Positions 9,577 to 18,696 of a stretch of 64,000 bases of DNA are shown piece after piece. Source of the stretch: Leptospira perdikensis (GTDB lineage: Bacteria > Spirochaetota > Leptospiria > Leptospirales > Leptospiraceae); assembly GCF_004769575.1 (NCBI RefSeq), contig NZ_RQGA01000019.1, positions 62,001-126,000 of the forward strand. Direction: 5' to 3'. The position numbers were made by a program, and so were the translations under genes. The stretch's first letter is position 1. Every line of letters starts with the position of its first letter. Under the pieces are notes generated by a model that ran no database searches, was not told the DNA's origin, and saw nothing but the letters and a program-made list of their open reading frames with translations.

Positions 9577-10499
9577 TTGCGAAGCCAGTCAAGAACCCAC
9601 CACTCATTCCATTCTTTGGAATAAAGGAGTTTTCCTGGAAGATGACTTTGTAATAAACCGAGGAATTGGTCTTTTTTGTCTGTTATGATTCCTGAAAAAA
9701 TAATTCGTGGCGCTTCGATTTTTGCCAGATGACGGATATTCTGCGAAAGAACTGCGTAAGTAATATTGGCAATGGCTAAATCGTATTTTCTATTGGATAA
9801 CTTTGGGTTGTCAATTCCTGATTCTTCCACACTGAATTGAAAACCTTTTGGGTATTCATTTTCCGTCCAGTTTGACCAAGCTGCTTTCACTGCGTTGGGA
9901 TCAATGTCCAAGGCAAAAATTTGGGAAACACCAAACTTAGCAAGACCGATGGATAGAATTCCTGATCCCGTTCCCACATCACAGGCAGAAGTAAACCGGA
10001 ACTCACCTTTTCCATACAACTCATCCAAATACTCTAAGATAAGTTTTGTGGTCTCGTGATGGCCCGTTCCAAATGCTACACCAGGATTGATGAATAGAGG
10101 AATACCGGCATTAGGTTTCCAAAGTTTTATGGTATCTGGTTCATTTTTTTCCCAAGTAGGGATCACCCAAAGTTTTTTTCCAATGGGAAATGGTTTGTAA
10201 TATTCTTTGTAGGCTTCTTCATAATCACGAGTTTCAATATTTCGTGATTCTGTATTCGAATTATCAGGTGCGTGTATTTTTAGAAAGATAAGAACCTTTA
10301 GTTCTTTATCAATCTCATCTGTTTGTAAATAAATGCGAATGTTTGTATTGTCTCTGATGAGGCCTTGGTCTTTTTCTTTAGGCGCTTCACCATCAAAAAG
10401 AATCTCGTAGTAACCAGCACATTGAAGTGTATCTAACAGTTCGTAAAAACTGTCAGATAAATCTTTCGGTAGATTGACTTTGAGTTCTCTGTATTCCAA
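9573..10499 (-). CDS. prmA: Ribosomal protein L11 methyltransferase
   Basis: A 308-residue SAM-dependent methylase that would trimethylate ribosomal protein L11. The family signature GTGHHET is at 144-150, following NPGVAF, and the SAM-binding motif DVGTGSGIL is at 174-182. The late motif is NITYAVL, where most methylases of the family have NIL. The N-terminal 90 residues form the variable L11-recognition domain. It lies 2 bases after the XRE-cupin gene on the same strand, so the two are probably co-transcribed. Its 3' end overlaps the end of the 7TM sensor gene by 4 bases. Confidence 0.9.
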   Translation of the reverse strand: MEYRELKVNLPKDLSDSFYELLDTLQCAGYYEILFDGEAPKEKDQGLIRDNTNIRIYLQTDEIDKELKVLIFLKIHAPDNSNTESRNIETRDYEEAYKEYYKPFPIGKKLWVIPTWEKNEPDTIKLWKPNAGIPLFINPGVAFGTGHHETTKLILEYLDELYGKGEFRFTSACDVGTGSGILSIGLAKFGVSQIFALDIDPNAVKAAWSNWTENEYPKGFQFSVEESGIDNPKLSNRKYDLAIANITYAVLSQNIRHLAKIEAPRIIFSGIITDKKDQFLGLLQSHLPGKLLYSKEWNEWWVLDWLRN

Positions 10500-10501
10500 T
10501 C

Positions 10502-11125
10502 TTAACCTATTTCGTCCGTATAATCCATAACAAGATACATTAATGTTTCTTGGTCAGTAGGATTAGAATACTCATGCGAAACATCGGCTTTAAAAAATAC
10601 GGAATCTTTTGGTTCTAGTTCTACAACCTTTTCACCAACACGTAACCGTAGTTTGCCGGAAACAACAACCAAGTTCTCTGTTGTTCCCGTTTTGTGTGGT
10701 TCCGCAACTTCGTGTCCGCCAGGTTTTAACATCAGTTCATAGAATTCTGTTTTACGGTTTCCGAGAAAAGGAAAGAGGGCTCGGCTTGCAAAGACTTTGG
10801 AATTGGAATACAAAACTTTGGAGTTTTCCACTTTGAGGATATGGATTCCGTCTTGGTTTTTTTCTTTGAGGAGTTCGGAAAACGGAACATTGAGTCCGTT
10901 TGCAATCTTCCACAAAACGGAAATCGTAGGAACCGATTTCCCTTGTTCGATTTGCGATAACATCGCTCGGCTCACGCCACATCGGTTTGCGAGTTTGTCC
11001 AAAGAAAAACCTTTTGTATGACGGATGAGTTTCAGATTCTCTTTGACGACATCTGTTATATAATCGCCAGATTCTGAAATCAATTGTTCAATTCCGTCAG
11101 TCGGTTGCTCTACTTTACTTACCAT
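10502..11125 (-). CDS. XRE-family regulator with cupin sensor domain
   Basis: A 207-residue transcription factor. A helix-turn-helix of the Cro/CI type occupies about 31-86 ([23 protein letters not shown]). A cupin beta-barrel is at about 135-195, with His residues in [10 protein letters not shown] and a small loop [10 protein letters not shown]. This architecture is common in repressors of amino-acid, polyamine or redox genes, where the cupin binds a small ligand. The ATG at 11125 follows a GGACGG-like site; a TTG 15 bases upstream is the alternative start. The target is unknown, and prmA 2 bases downstream is its only close partner. Confidence 0.87.
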   Translation of the reverse strand: MVSKVEQPTDGIEQLISESGDYITDVVKENLKLIRHTKGFSLDKLANRCGVSRAMLSQIEQGKSVPTISVLWKIANGLNVPFSELLKEKNQDGIHILKVENSKVLYSNSKVFASRALFPFLGNRKTEFYELMLKPGGHEVAEPHKTGTTENLVVVSGKLRLRVGEKVVELEPKDSVFFKADVSHEYSNPTDQETLMYLVMDYTDEIG

Positions 11126-11164
11126 TGTCCAACCGTCCAATATAACAGAGGTACTGTCAACAAA

Positions 11165-11851
11165 CTAACGTTTCAGCTTTTCTTTTTTCTCTTCAATCAC
11201 AAAGACGGGAGGGAGTTTTAGGCCCGGGGGAAACTTTTTTTGGATCTCCTTAGCCGATCCGCGGTAACTGGTTTCGTTTGCCATGGAGATCCCGAGGGCT
11301 AGGAAAATCTGACGGTCTCCAGGCAGGATTTTGGCCAAGGTCTCGAGGCAGTGTTTGGCCCGGTAAGCCGTCTCATAAAAGGCGATGGTCACACCGAGGC
11401 CAATGTATTGTTTGAGTGTTCGTTCCCTTTCTTTTTCCTCTCTAGGCAAAAAACCCAAAAAAAGAAAGGGTGAGGTAGCAAATCCAGAACTAGTGAGAGC
11501 GGCGATAAGGGCTGTGGGACCTGGGGCGGAGCGGACTTCTACACCCATTTCCCAAGCGAGTGGGACAAGCCATTTCCCTGGATCTTCGAGGCCTGGACTT
11601 CCGGAATCAGAGATCAGACAGGTTCTTTTCGTTGTCGCCAGTTTCATCCCAATTTCATCCATTTCCTTACGCGAGGTGTGTTCATTCAAAAGGTCAAAGG
11701 GTTTTGAAATCCCCAACCTTTTCAGTAAGGTGGAAGTGGTTCTTTGTTCTTCTCCGATGATCCAGTCAGCTTCCTCTAACAAGATTTTGGTGCGAGGGGG
11801 AATGTCCGCATCGTTTCCAATCGAATTGGATACTAAATAAAGTCGGTTCAT
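11165..11851 (-). CDS. rsmI: RsmI-type 16S rRNA 2'-O-methyltransferase
   Basis: A 228-residue tetrapyrrole-methylase-fold protein. It opens with LYLVSNSIGN and shows GEEQRTTSTLLKRL, the loop LISDSGSPGLEDPG (78-91) and APGPTALIAAL, which align with RsmI, the enzyme that 2'-O-methylates C1402 of 16S rRNA. Two differences from classic RsmI are visible: SDSGSPG in place of SDAGTPG, and a shorter C-terminus. A related methylase of unknown target therefore remains possible. The ATG at 11851 overlaps the stop of the HAD phosphatase gene (ATGA) and is preferred to an upstream start at 11908 that adds an unrelated 19-residue leader. Confidence 0.78.
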   Translation of the reverse strand: MNRLYLVSNSIGNDADIPPRTKILLEEADWIIGEEQRTTSTLLKRLGISKPFDLLNEHTSRKEMDEIGMKLATTKRTCLISDSGSPGLEDPGKWLVPLAWEMGVEVRSAPGPTALIAALTSSGFATSPFLFLGFLPREEKERERTLKQYIGLGVTIAFYETAYRAKHCLETLAKILPGDRQIFLALGISMANETSYRGSAKEIQKKFPPGLKLPPVFVIEEKKEKLKR

Positions 11852-12675
11852 CTGGTTACTGCAGGAAAGGTAAAGTAGGGTTGGACATAAATTCCCTTGG
11901 CAACACAAGCAGAGGCAAATTCTGGATTGTCACGGTCAATTGCCACGGCCATTTGTTTGGCCCGACAAAGCATCGGATAATCATTAAAAGAATCTCCGAA
12001 AGCAAGATCAGGATATACACCGATTCTTTCTTCGATGGCTTTTACTTTTCCTTCGCCATAAGTATAAGGTTCAATCAATTTATGACTGAATTTGCCATCT
12101 CCACCTAACTCTTGTCTCATTCCAATCACTTTGGATTCTTCTACTGGGAAATGGTGAGCTATGGCCGCAATCCCTGGTTCTGGAGAGGCGGTCACAATGT
12201 ATACAGTCCAATCATAATGATTTAAATAAGCAATGAGGTCTTTCATTTCCACTTGCGGAAGGACTGCAGAATCTTTACCTAAAGTACTCACCCTCTCCCA
12301 AGCACGTCTCGACACTTCATAGTATTCTTTTTTGTCCATACCTTGGAAGATAAAACTCGTCCAACGATATCCTCTTTCGATTCCATATTCTTTGAGTTGG
12401 TATGTGTATTCTTCCCAAACCAATCTTTCTTTTTCAGCAGGATCTAATTGGGAATGATCCTTCCAAGTTTCTTTATCACGAAAAAAATCAGATAAGTTTT
12501 TTTGGACGTAAACAAGTCCACCATGGAGAAGTTCATCCATGATCTTTTCACCAAAATCGTTGCGAATGAGGGTATTATCAAAATCAAAACAGGCAATGCC
12601 TGGTTTTTTCGGTATGATGGTAGTCAGACGGTCGTAGATTTCGTCCGTCCAACTGTTCTTTGTCAGGTTAGTCAC
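11848..12675 (-). CDS. HAD-IB family phosphatase
   Basis: A 275-residue haloacid-dehalogenase-superfamily hydrolase. Motif I is FDFDNTLI (Asp31 nucleophile, Asp33 acid/base), motif II is VTASPEPG and motif III is FGDSFNDYPM near the C-terminus. Between them is a helical cap of the phosphoserine-phosphatase-like HAD-IB group. The substrate is probably a small phosphomonoester but cannot be assigned; the cap differs from that of typical SerB. It is translationally coupled to rsmI downstream and starts 6 bases after the M23 peptidase gene, so the three probably share a transcript. Confidence 0.85.
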   Translation of the reverse strand: MTNLTKNSWTDEIYDRLTTIIPKKPGIACFDFDNTLIRNDFGEKIMDELLHGGLVYVQKNLSDFFRDKETWKDHSQLDPAEKERLVWEEYTYQLKEYGIERGYRWTSFIFQGMDKKEYYEVSRRAWERVSTLGKDSAVLPQVEMKDLIAYLNHYDWTVYIVTASPEPGIAAIAHHFPVEESKVIGMRQELGGDGKFSHKLIEPYTYGEGKVKAIEERIGVYPDLAFGDSFNDYPMLCRAKQMAVAIDRDNPEFASACVAKGIYVQPYFTFPAVTR

Positions 12676-12681
12676 TAATAC

Positions 12682-13467
12682 TTAGTCTGCAAATCCGACG
12701 ATGCTTGTGGCAACTCCTTCTTCGTAGGGAGTGAGAAAGTTTTCAGGATTTAAATACACATTATGAAATCGGACTTCGAAATGGACATGGGGACCAGTCG
12801 ACTTTCCTGTATTTCCAGAGAGAGCAATGATTTGTCCCTTACGAACCACATCCCCTGGTTTTACGAGTAACTCTTGGTTGTGTCCGTAAACCGTATGAAA
12901 GTGGTTCATGTCGTGGTGATAAATTTTGACCGCGAGGCCATAATCTCCACCGCGACCCGCTTCTTCGACCACTCCATCTGCAGCGGCAAGAACGATTGAA
13001 TTTTTCGGAATGGCGATGTCGAGACCTGTGTGCCAGGTATTCCAACGTCTTCCAATCCGTGAAGAAATGCGAGATTTGTGATTGGGAAGTACAGGCCAGA
13101 TGAATTGGTCGATAGGTGATTCTACCGTTTCGCGAAAGAGTTCCTTTTCTTGGAGTCCCCGCATGTATTCGGCAGAATAAGGAAAGAAAATGGAACGCTT
13201 CAGATGTTTGAGATCGGTTTCTTTCAGTTGGTTGATCTCCATTACCTCTTGGGCAAGGATTCCAAACTCTGATGCCTTCTCAAGGAGGCTCTTTTTTTCG
13301 GCATTTAGATCCACCCAGAGACCCCATTGTTCATTGTAACGCTGGAAGACATGGTTGTCCAAAAAAACAGGACCATTTTTTTGTTTCTGGTAGGCCGCAT
13401 AAGCGGAGTAGGTCACTACGAATAGGATTAAGACCAGAATGATATAGTAACTGCGGTTTCGCTTCAT
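12682..13467 (-). CDS. M23 (LytM) family metallopeptidase
   Basis: A 261-residue protein with an N-terminal membrane anchor or signal (about 6-25) and a C-terminal LytM domain. All zinc and catalytic residues are visible: HTGLD (His146, Asp150), YGH (His196) and HVHFE (His227, His229). It should therefore be an active peptidoglycan endopeptidase acting in the periplasm. The ATG at 13467 is preferred to one 15 bases upstream because GAGG sits nine bases before it. It is the first gene of the M23-HAD-rsmI run and follows a 295-base non-coding gap that contains the terminator of the preceding gene. Confidence 0.87.
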   Translation of the reverse strand: MKRNRSYYIILVLILFVVTYSAYAAYQKQKNGPVFLDNHVFQRYNEQWGLWVDLNAEKKSLLEKASEFGILAQEVMEINQLKETDLKHLKRSIFFPYSAEYMRGLQEKELFRETVESPIDQFIWPVLPNHKSRISSRIGRRWNTWHTGLDIAIPKNSIVLAAADGVVEEAGRGGDYGLAVKIYHHDMNHFHTVYGHNQELLVKPGDVVRKGQIIALSGNTGKSTGPHVHFEVRFHNVYLNPENFLTPYEEGVATSIVGFAD

Positions 13468-13688
13468 CTCATTTCGCCTCATAAACTATGGTGCAATGCC
13501 AAATTCTCACGACGACCCATCCGGTCAAGGCGAACGGTCTGGGAATTCGCCCCAAACATGGCATTTATGTGACATAACACTGCGACTCGTTTTCAGGTCA
13601 TCTGTTTTTCTTTTGGCAAAATGATTAGGGAACGGTGTTTAGAGAAGGTGGGATGAGCTTTTATCGAACAGGTGTGGAGAGAGAAAGG

Positions 13689-13727
13689 AAAAAACCCTCC
13701 TGTCAGAAGAGATCCAGACAGGAGAGG
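13689..13727 (-). terminator. Rho-independent terminator of the etf-to-desaturase run
   Basis: Read on the minus strand, CTCCTGTC (13724-13717) can pair perfectly with GACAGGAG (13704-13697) across a 12-base loop. The stem is followed by GG and a run of six T. It lies about 36 bases beyond the stop of the desaturase gene, as expected for an intrinsic terminator that closes the long minus-strand run. The rest of the gap up to 13468 shows only a weak 6-bp dyad (GGCGAA and TTCGCC, 13529-13551). Confidence 0.8.
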
Positions 13728-13762
13728 GAAAGGATTTGTTTTCTTAGCGAAAGAACTTTGGT

Positions 13763-15004
13763 TCAGGCAGCTTGGGCTTTCTGGCTGTTTGTCCGGTAGA
13801 GGTAGATACCAGCGACAAGAAGGCAAACAATGCCGATCACATAATAGGCCCAACTCAGGTCGAAGTAGGCAATCACCAGAAATCCAAAAAGAAGGCGCCC
13901 GATTTCCATCGCTCCCGCCCAAGATTTCCCTTCGATCAGGGCATTGATGGAAAGTAAGGAAAGGGTTACCCAAACAGTCACAAGGATTTGAGAGATAAGG
14001 GAGAATTTTGCCACAAAAAGAAGGAAGGCAAAAGACAAAAGGAGAACAAGCACAAACCAAGTGGTTGTATAGGTTCTGACTTCTGGCTGCGGTTTGGGAT
14101 CATACTTATAGAAAGTTGCGGGACTGACTTCTGGAATCGGTAAAAATCCGGACGGTTTAGATCCTTCTCTTGGGTACCAACCTGGTGGTTTGAAAAACAC
14201 CTTAATTTTATCCAAGAAATAAGGAGCACTTACCGCTTGTTTGATCAGTTCCCAATAATAATGAACATTCGCATACACAGGATTGAAACTACGAAGGGGT
14301 TTTACCGTTCCATAAACACAAGGTTCTGTTTCTTCTCGGAAAGTTCCAAACATCCGGTCAAAGATGATAAAGATTCCCCCATGGTTTTTATCAATATAGA
14401 TGGGGTTGATCGCATGGTGGACGCGGTGGTGCGAAGGAGTCGAAAGTAAGTATTCACCAATCTTTCCGATTTTACCTATCGCTTTGGTATGTACCCAAAA
14501 TTGGTAGATAAGGTTGATCTGTCCGCTGGCAAGGTACATCCAAGGATGGAATCCGATAAGGGCCAAAGGAACATAGAAAATCCAAGAGATAATTCCCCCA
14601 AGTCCAGGTTGGCGGAGAGCCACAATCAAATTGTATTCTTCACTGTGGTGGTGGATCACATGTCCTGCCCAAAGGATATTCACTTCATGGGCCAAACGGT
14701 GGGACCAGTAATAACAAAAGTCTTGGCCGACAATACAAAGGACCCAAGCCCAAGGGTTGGTCATCGCAAATTCAAAGAATCGGAAATGTTCGTAGATGTA
14801 AAAATAAGCGAAAAGTCCAATTCCCTTTTGGAAAAGACCCCAGATTTGGGAAATGATTCCGGTGCTTAAGTCGGCAATGGAATCGTTTAGCCGATAGAGT
14901 GCTTTATTTTTTCGATAACCAATATAGACTTCGATCCCTATCAGAAGGAAGAATATGGGGATGACGTACGTGACTATGGGCGGAGGTGTAAAATTCTCGA
15001 ACAT
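13763..15004 (-). CDS. Sterol desaturase / fatty acid hydroxylase family protein
   Basis: A 413-residue integral membrane di-iron enzyme. The eight-histidine signature is present: HRLAH (102-106), HVIHHH (115-120) and HHRVHH (192-197), each next to hydrophobic helices. The family hydroxylates or desaturates sterols, fatty acids or ether lipids. Here the long C-terminal part with four extra hydrophobic segments resembles alkylglycerol-monooxygenase-like members. The ATG at 15004 avoids overlap with rsmA; a TTG at 15043 would overlap it by 20 bases. It is the last gene before the terminator at 13.7 kb. Confidence 0.85.
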   Translation of the reverse strand: MFENFTPPPIVTYVIPIFFLLIGIEVYIGYRKNKALYRLNDSIADLSTGIISQIWGLFQKGIGLFAYFYIYEHFRFFEFAMTNPWAWVLCIVGQDFCYYWSHRLAHEVNILWAGHVIHHHSEEYNLIVALRQPGLGGIISWIFYVPLALIGFHPWMYLASGQINLIYQFWVHTKAIGKIGKIGEYLLSTPSHHRVHHAINPIYIDKNHGGIFIIFDRMFGTFREETEPCVYGTVKPLRSFNPVYANVHYYWELIKQAVSAPYFLDKIKVFFKPPGWYPREGSKPSGFLPIPEVSPATFYKYDPKPQPEVRTYTTTWFVLVLLLSFAFLLFVAKFSLISQILVTVWVTLSLLSINALIEGKSWAGAMEIGRLLFGFLVIAYFDLSWAYYVIGIVCLLVAGIYLYRTNSQKAQAA

Positions 15005-15023
15005 GGCGGAAATAATTTTGCCA

Positions 15024-15914
15024 TCATTTTGACAAATAGTCAAGCAAATGTTGACCCAAAGTCAGAAATTGTTCACGGTTCAATTCTTCCGGCCGAGCCG
15101 TGGGGGGAATTCCTGCCGACTGGATGGCTTTGCCCAATGCCTCGCGAAAGAGAACATCTTCAGAAAAAGGAGATTCTCTTAGGCTTACTTGGATTTGTTT
15201 TCGTTTCCCCCAAAACAAGGTGCGTAACATCCGTGACCAGAGTTCTACTTCTCTTTCTGTTTCCAGTCGCCATTCCTTCGGCCTTGTTTGGCTTTTCGGT
15301 TTCAAAAGGATGAGGGCGGAATGGATTTTGGGAATGGGAAAAAAACAGTTTTTGTGGACGGTTTTCAGATACTTCACATCACAAAAGGCAGAAAGAAACA
15401 CTGACAGGGAGGAGGTTTCTTTGACAAGTCGTTCGGCGAATTCTTTTTGCACCATAAAAATTCCACCTTGGAAATTACGACAATGCACCACCAGGGTATT
15501 GATGATTTCAGTCGTTAGGTGGTAGGGTAAATTTCCAAGTACAAAAACCTTCTCATTATAGATATGGAAAAGATTCTCTAAGGCATCTCCTTCAAAAAGT
15601 ACTGCCTTGGGAAACTTGGGTAAAATTTCTTCTTTTGTTAATTGGATGTAGGCATTGTCGATTTCAAATAAGTAAGTTTTTTTATCTAAACTGAGGACGG
15701 GGTAGGTTAAAGTGCCAAGGCCAATTCCAATTTCAGCAAGGACCGTTGTATTGTCATTTAGCAAATGTTCGGCGGAGCTGACTATGAAATTGACTATGTT
15801 TTGGTCGATGAGGAAGTTTTGGCCAAATTTCTTCTGTGCTCGAATGCCTTTGGCTTCAAAGAAGGTTTGGATGTTGGATATGGTTGCGTAAGGGGATTTC
15901 AAAAGTTTCCTCAA
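15024..15914 (-). CDS. rsmA: 16S rRNA dimethyladenosine transferase (KsgA)
   Basis: A 296-residue rRNA methylase that would dimethylate two adjacent adenosines in the 3' terminal hairpin of 16S rRNA. It shows KKFGQNFLID (28-37), the SAM-binding EIGIGLGTLT (61-70) and the catalytic NLPYHLTT near 127. No ATG is available near the conserved N-terminus, so the TTG at 15914 is taken as the start; this gives a 59-base overlap with comEC. The true start could be a little further downstream. Position and overlap place it in the same transcript as comEC. Confidence 0.9.
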   Translation of the reverse strand: MRKLLKSPYATISNIQTFFEAKGIRAQKKFGQNFLIDQNIVNFIVSSAEHLLNDNTTVLAEIGIGLGTLTYPVLSLDKKTYLFEIDNAYIQLTKEEILPKFPKAVLFEGDALENLFHIYNEKVFVLGNLPYHLTTEIINTLVVHCRNFQGGIFMVQKEFAERLVKETSSLSVFLSAFCDVKYLKTVHKNCFFPIPKIHSALILLKPKSQTRPKEWRLETEREVELWSRMLRTLFWGKRKQIQVSLRESPFSEDVLFREALGKAIQSAGIPPTARPEELNREQFLTLGQHLLDYLSK

Positions 15915-17685
15915 CGAGTATCATTTTCCAGGCAGTCGAAATCCCAAGTAGTTTTTGGTATTGAATCCATTCTTTCGCTTCCTTTTTTTTCCAAGGAGGG
16001 AAGTCCAAAAGTAGGATTCCTTTCCAATTTGGGTTGGTTCTGGACTGGTCGGCCTGTTTTGTTTGTTTTAAAAACCGGTCTACCTCCTTTGGATTCCCAT
16101 CAAATCGAATGATAGAAAATATTGGGTTCATCCGAGCCCCAAGGATTTCTTTTTCTATTGGTTTTATGGGAAGTTGGAATTTAGAAATCCATTCTTGATG
16201 TTTTTTATTTCCATACCAATAAACATCCGTTATTTTGTGTTTCTGGGTAAAAGAAAAAATATTGGCCAAACAAGATTCGGATTCGAAAGAAATTTTTTTA
16301 GGAGGGGAAATTCCCGGAGTTGGGTCTATCATTCCTTTGGTATAACAATTGCCAAATAAAAACAAATGATCTCCATGTTGAATGGAAAAATTTCCCTTTC
16401 GAAATTTGATTTGTAAAAAAGCAATCTTCTGCGCGGGAAAAAAATAGGAAGTAAGGAAAAACGAAATCGGTAGTAGGTAAAGAAGAATTTTTAGAATCGA
16501 GTGTTTGGGAAACCAATGTTTGGGATACAGTGTGAAAACTATGGATATGAGGATGGAAACAAAACAGAGACAGGGCTCCGTTGTGGCCCAAGTTTTATAC
16601 CCCCTCCCCAGGTTTGTTAATTCGTGAAAAAGTCTTAAGAAGATAGACAATTCAAAGGAAGCGGGGACCCAAATCCAAGAAGACAACTCTTCGGAAAGAA
16701 AAGCAGGCACCAATGATTGCAAAAGAAAACTCATATACAATGTGGGAAGAAGGATTCCGGCCATAGGAACTAATAAAAAATTGATTCCTATCCCTCCAAA
16801 GGAAAAGGAACGAAAGAAATAAACTAAAACGGGAAAAGTGCTAAGAGAACAAGCAAGTGTTAAGTGAAAATTTTCTTTCAATAAAGATTTTGATTTGGGA
16901 AGGAGGATTTGGTCTAAACTTGGTTTTAGAAAAAAAATTCCAAATACGGCTCCAAAGGATAATAAAAATCCAATACTTAAAAAATCATAAAACAGAAAAA
17001 ACGCAATCATGGCGGAAGAGATGGCAAGTAAATCTGCCGATCCAATCTTTCTGAAAAATAAGGATGCAACAAGAGATAAAAAAACAAAGAGATAGGCACG
17101 CAAAAAAGAAACAGGGAAATCAAGGGCTGCCAAATACAGGAAACCACCACCTAGTGAAAGTACAATGGATATCCATTTTCTTTTTGGAAAAAAAAGATTT
17201 CCAAAAAATTGTAAGGAACCAATAAAAATTCCCAAGTGGAGACCCGAGGCAGCAAATAAATGTAGGATTCCAGATTCTTTGCTTAGGTCTTTGAAACTTC
17301 TGGGAATTTCTTTTGTAGACCCCGTAACAAAACCCATCACAATCCTTGATTCAAACTGGCGGAGAGGAGATTGTTTCAGTTGGGTTTCTAAATAGGTCCG
17401 AAAGTTCGGATGGATGGAACGAAGGCGAGGACCTGAATGTAGGTTAGCGAACAACAAAAACAAAATAGATGCTAAAAGAAAAAGATAAATCCTTCTATTG
17501 GGAATTTGGGGAAGGAGTGGGGGGATTAAGGTGTAAAGAATGAATAGAGTTAGGAAAACTAAAATTAAGAAAGAATGAAACCCGGGAATTTTCATTCCCA
17601 GTTTGAGAAGGAATGCTGTCCCACAAATTCCCAAGCAGAACCAACTGAAATCAGCTCTGGGGAGAAGATAGATCTCCAACTTCAT
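15856..17685 (-). CDS. comEC: ComEC/Rec2-family competence protein, short form
   Basis: A 609-residue polytopic membrane protein. The diagnostic competence segment HLFAASGLHLGIFIG is present, together with about ten transmembrane helices. ComEC forms the inner-membrane channel for single-stranded DNA during natural transformation. The part after the last helix (about 440 on) has no HxHxDH motif, so the metallo-beta-lactamase nuclease domain found in many ComEC proteins is missing or highly degenerate. The N-terminal OB-like region is short. Whether Leptospira is naturally competent is not shown by this gene alone. Confidence 0.8.
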   Translation of the reverse strand: MKLEIYLLPRADFSWFCLGICGTAFLLKLGMKIPGFHSFLILVFLTLFILYTLIPPLLPQIPNRRIYLFLLASILFLLFANLHSGPRLRSIHPNFRTYLETQLKQSPLRQFESRIVMGFVTGSTKEIPRSFKDLSKESGILHLFAASGLHLGIFIGSLQFFGNLFFPKRKWISIVLSLGGGFLYLAALDFPVSFLRAYLFVFLSLVASLFFRKIGSADLLAISSAMIAFFLFYDFLSIGFLLSFGAVFGIFFLKPSLDQILLPKSKSLLKENFHLTLACSLSTFPVLVYFFRSFSFGGIGINFLLVPMAGILLPTLYMSFLLQSLVPAFLSEELSSWIWVPASFELSIFLRLFHELTNLGRGYKTWATTEPCLCFVSILISIVFTLYPKHWFPKHSILKILLYLLPISFFLTSYFFPAQKIAFLQIKFRKGNFSIQHGDHLFLFGNCYTKGMIDPTPGISPPKKISFESESCLANIFSFTQKHKITDVYWYGNKKHQEWISKFQLPIKPIEKEILGARMNPIFSIIRFDGNPKEVDRFLKQTKQADQSRTNPNWKGILLLDFPPWKKKEAKEWIQYQKLLGISTAWKMILVEETFEIPLRNHIQHPNLL

Positions 17686-17727
17686 ACAGAAATAGGTGGG
17701 GAATAATGGCTTTTGGTTCTTTAGAAA

Positions 17728-18696
17728 TTAGAAAGGATAAATACCTAAGGTTTTTCTGAGATCTTGGATTTTCTCCTCGGCCACAGCTTTTGCTTTTTCC
17801 TTTCCTTCTTTTAGAACTTGGTGTACGTAATCCAAATTCTGTGCCAGTTCCTCTCTTTTTGTGCGGTAAGGTGCAAAGTGGTTTAGAATGGATTCTAAAA
17901 GATCTTTTTTTAGATCTCCGTAACCGGCACCCCCTTTTCGGTATTTTTCCATTTGATCGGACTTTTCTTTTGGTGATAAAAATAATGAATGGATTTGGAA
18001 GATAACAGATGTTTCTGGGTCTTTTGGTTCTTCTACGGCTTTAGAATCACTTACGATAGACATCACTTTCTTTTTGATTTCTTTTTCTGTTCCAAAGAAG
18101 TCGATGGTGTTTTTGTAAGACTTGGACATCTTTGCTCCGTCCACACCGGGAACGGTTGCCGTGTTTTCGTCGATATCGGGTTCTGGAATTGTTAAGGCCG
18201 GCCCAAATTGCGTATTAAATCTTTCCGCGATGTCTCGAGCAAATTCCAAATGTTGTTTTTGGTCTTTACCAACGGGAACTTTTTCTGCAGAAAAAAGTAG
18301 GATGTCACTTGCCATAAGGATTGGATAAGTAAAAAGCCCGGCCCCAGGAACAAAACCTTTAGCCACTTTGTCTTTAAAAGAATGGGCTAGTTGTAATTGG
18401 GAAACAGTAATGGATTGAGATAAATACCAAGTGAGCTCCGTCACTTGGGGGACATCACTTTGAATCCAAAATACGGATTTTTTTGGATCGACACCTAATG
18501 CGAGTAAGTCGATTGCGCACTCTAGTGTAAAATCTTTTAATTCTTCTTTGGATCGGAATGTTGTGAGTGCATGTAGATTCGCAATAAAAAGAAATAAGTC
18601 CTCAGTTGATTGGTAATCTAAGATTTTTTTGATCGCAGAAAAATAATTACCTAAATGGAGTTTTCCGGAAGGTTGTAATCCAGTCAGGACTCTCAT
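17728..18696 (-). CDS. trpS: Tryptophanyl-tRNA synthetase
   Basis: A 322-residue class I aminoacyl-tRNA synthetase that charges tRNA-Trp. The HIGH-equivalent is PSGKLHLGNY (9-18) and the KMSKS loop is intact at 189-193 within GAKMSKSYKN. The conserved DVPQVTELTW (81-90) sits in the tryptophan/dimer region. Length is typical of bacterial TrpRS. The start overlaps the stop of the 660-residue unknown gene by 4 bases (ATGA), so it is translated as part of that operon. Confidence 0.95.
   Translation of the reverse strand: MRVLTGLQPSGKLHLGNYFSAIKKILDYQSTEDLFLFIANLHALTTFRSKEELKDFTLECAIDLLALGVDPKKSVFWIQSDVPQVTELTWYLSQSITVSQLQLAHSFKDKVAKGFVPGAGLFTYPILMASDILLFSAEKVPVGKDQKQHLEFARDIAERFNTQFGPALTIPEPDIDENTATVPGVDGAKMSKSYKNTIDFFGTEKEIKKKVMSIVSDSKAVEEPKDPETSVIFQIHSLFLSPKEKSDQMEKYRKGGAGYGDLKKDLLESILNHFAPYRTKREELAQNLDYVHQVLKEGKEKAKAVAEEKIQDLRKTLGIYPF

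Noticed and set aside
11138..11160. TTGACA and TATATT upstream of the XRE-cupin gene
   Set aside because: The hexamers are only about 10 bases apart, too close for a sigma-70 promoter.
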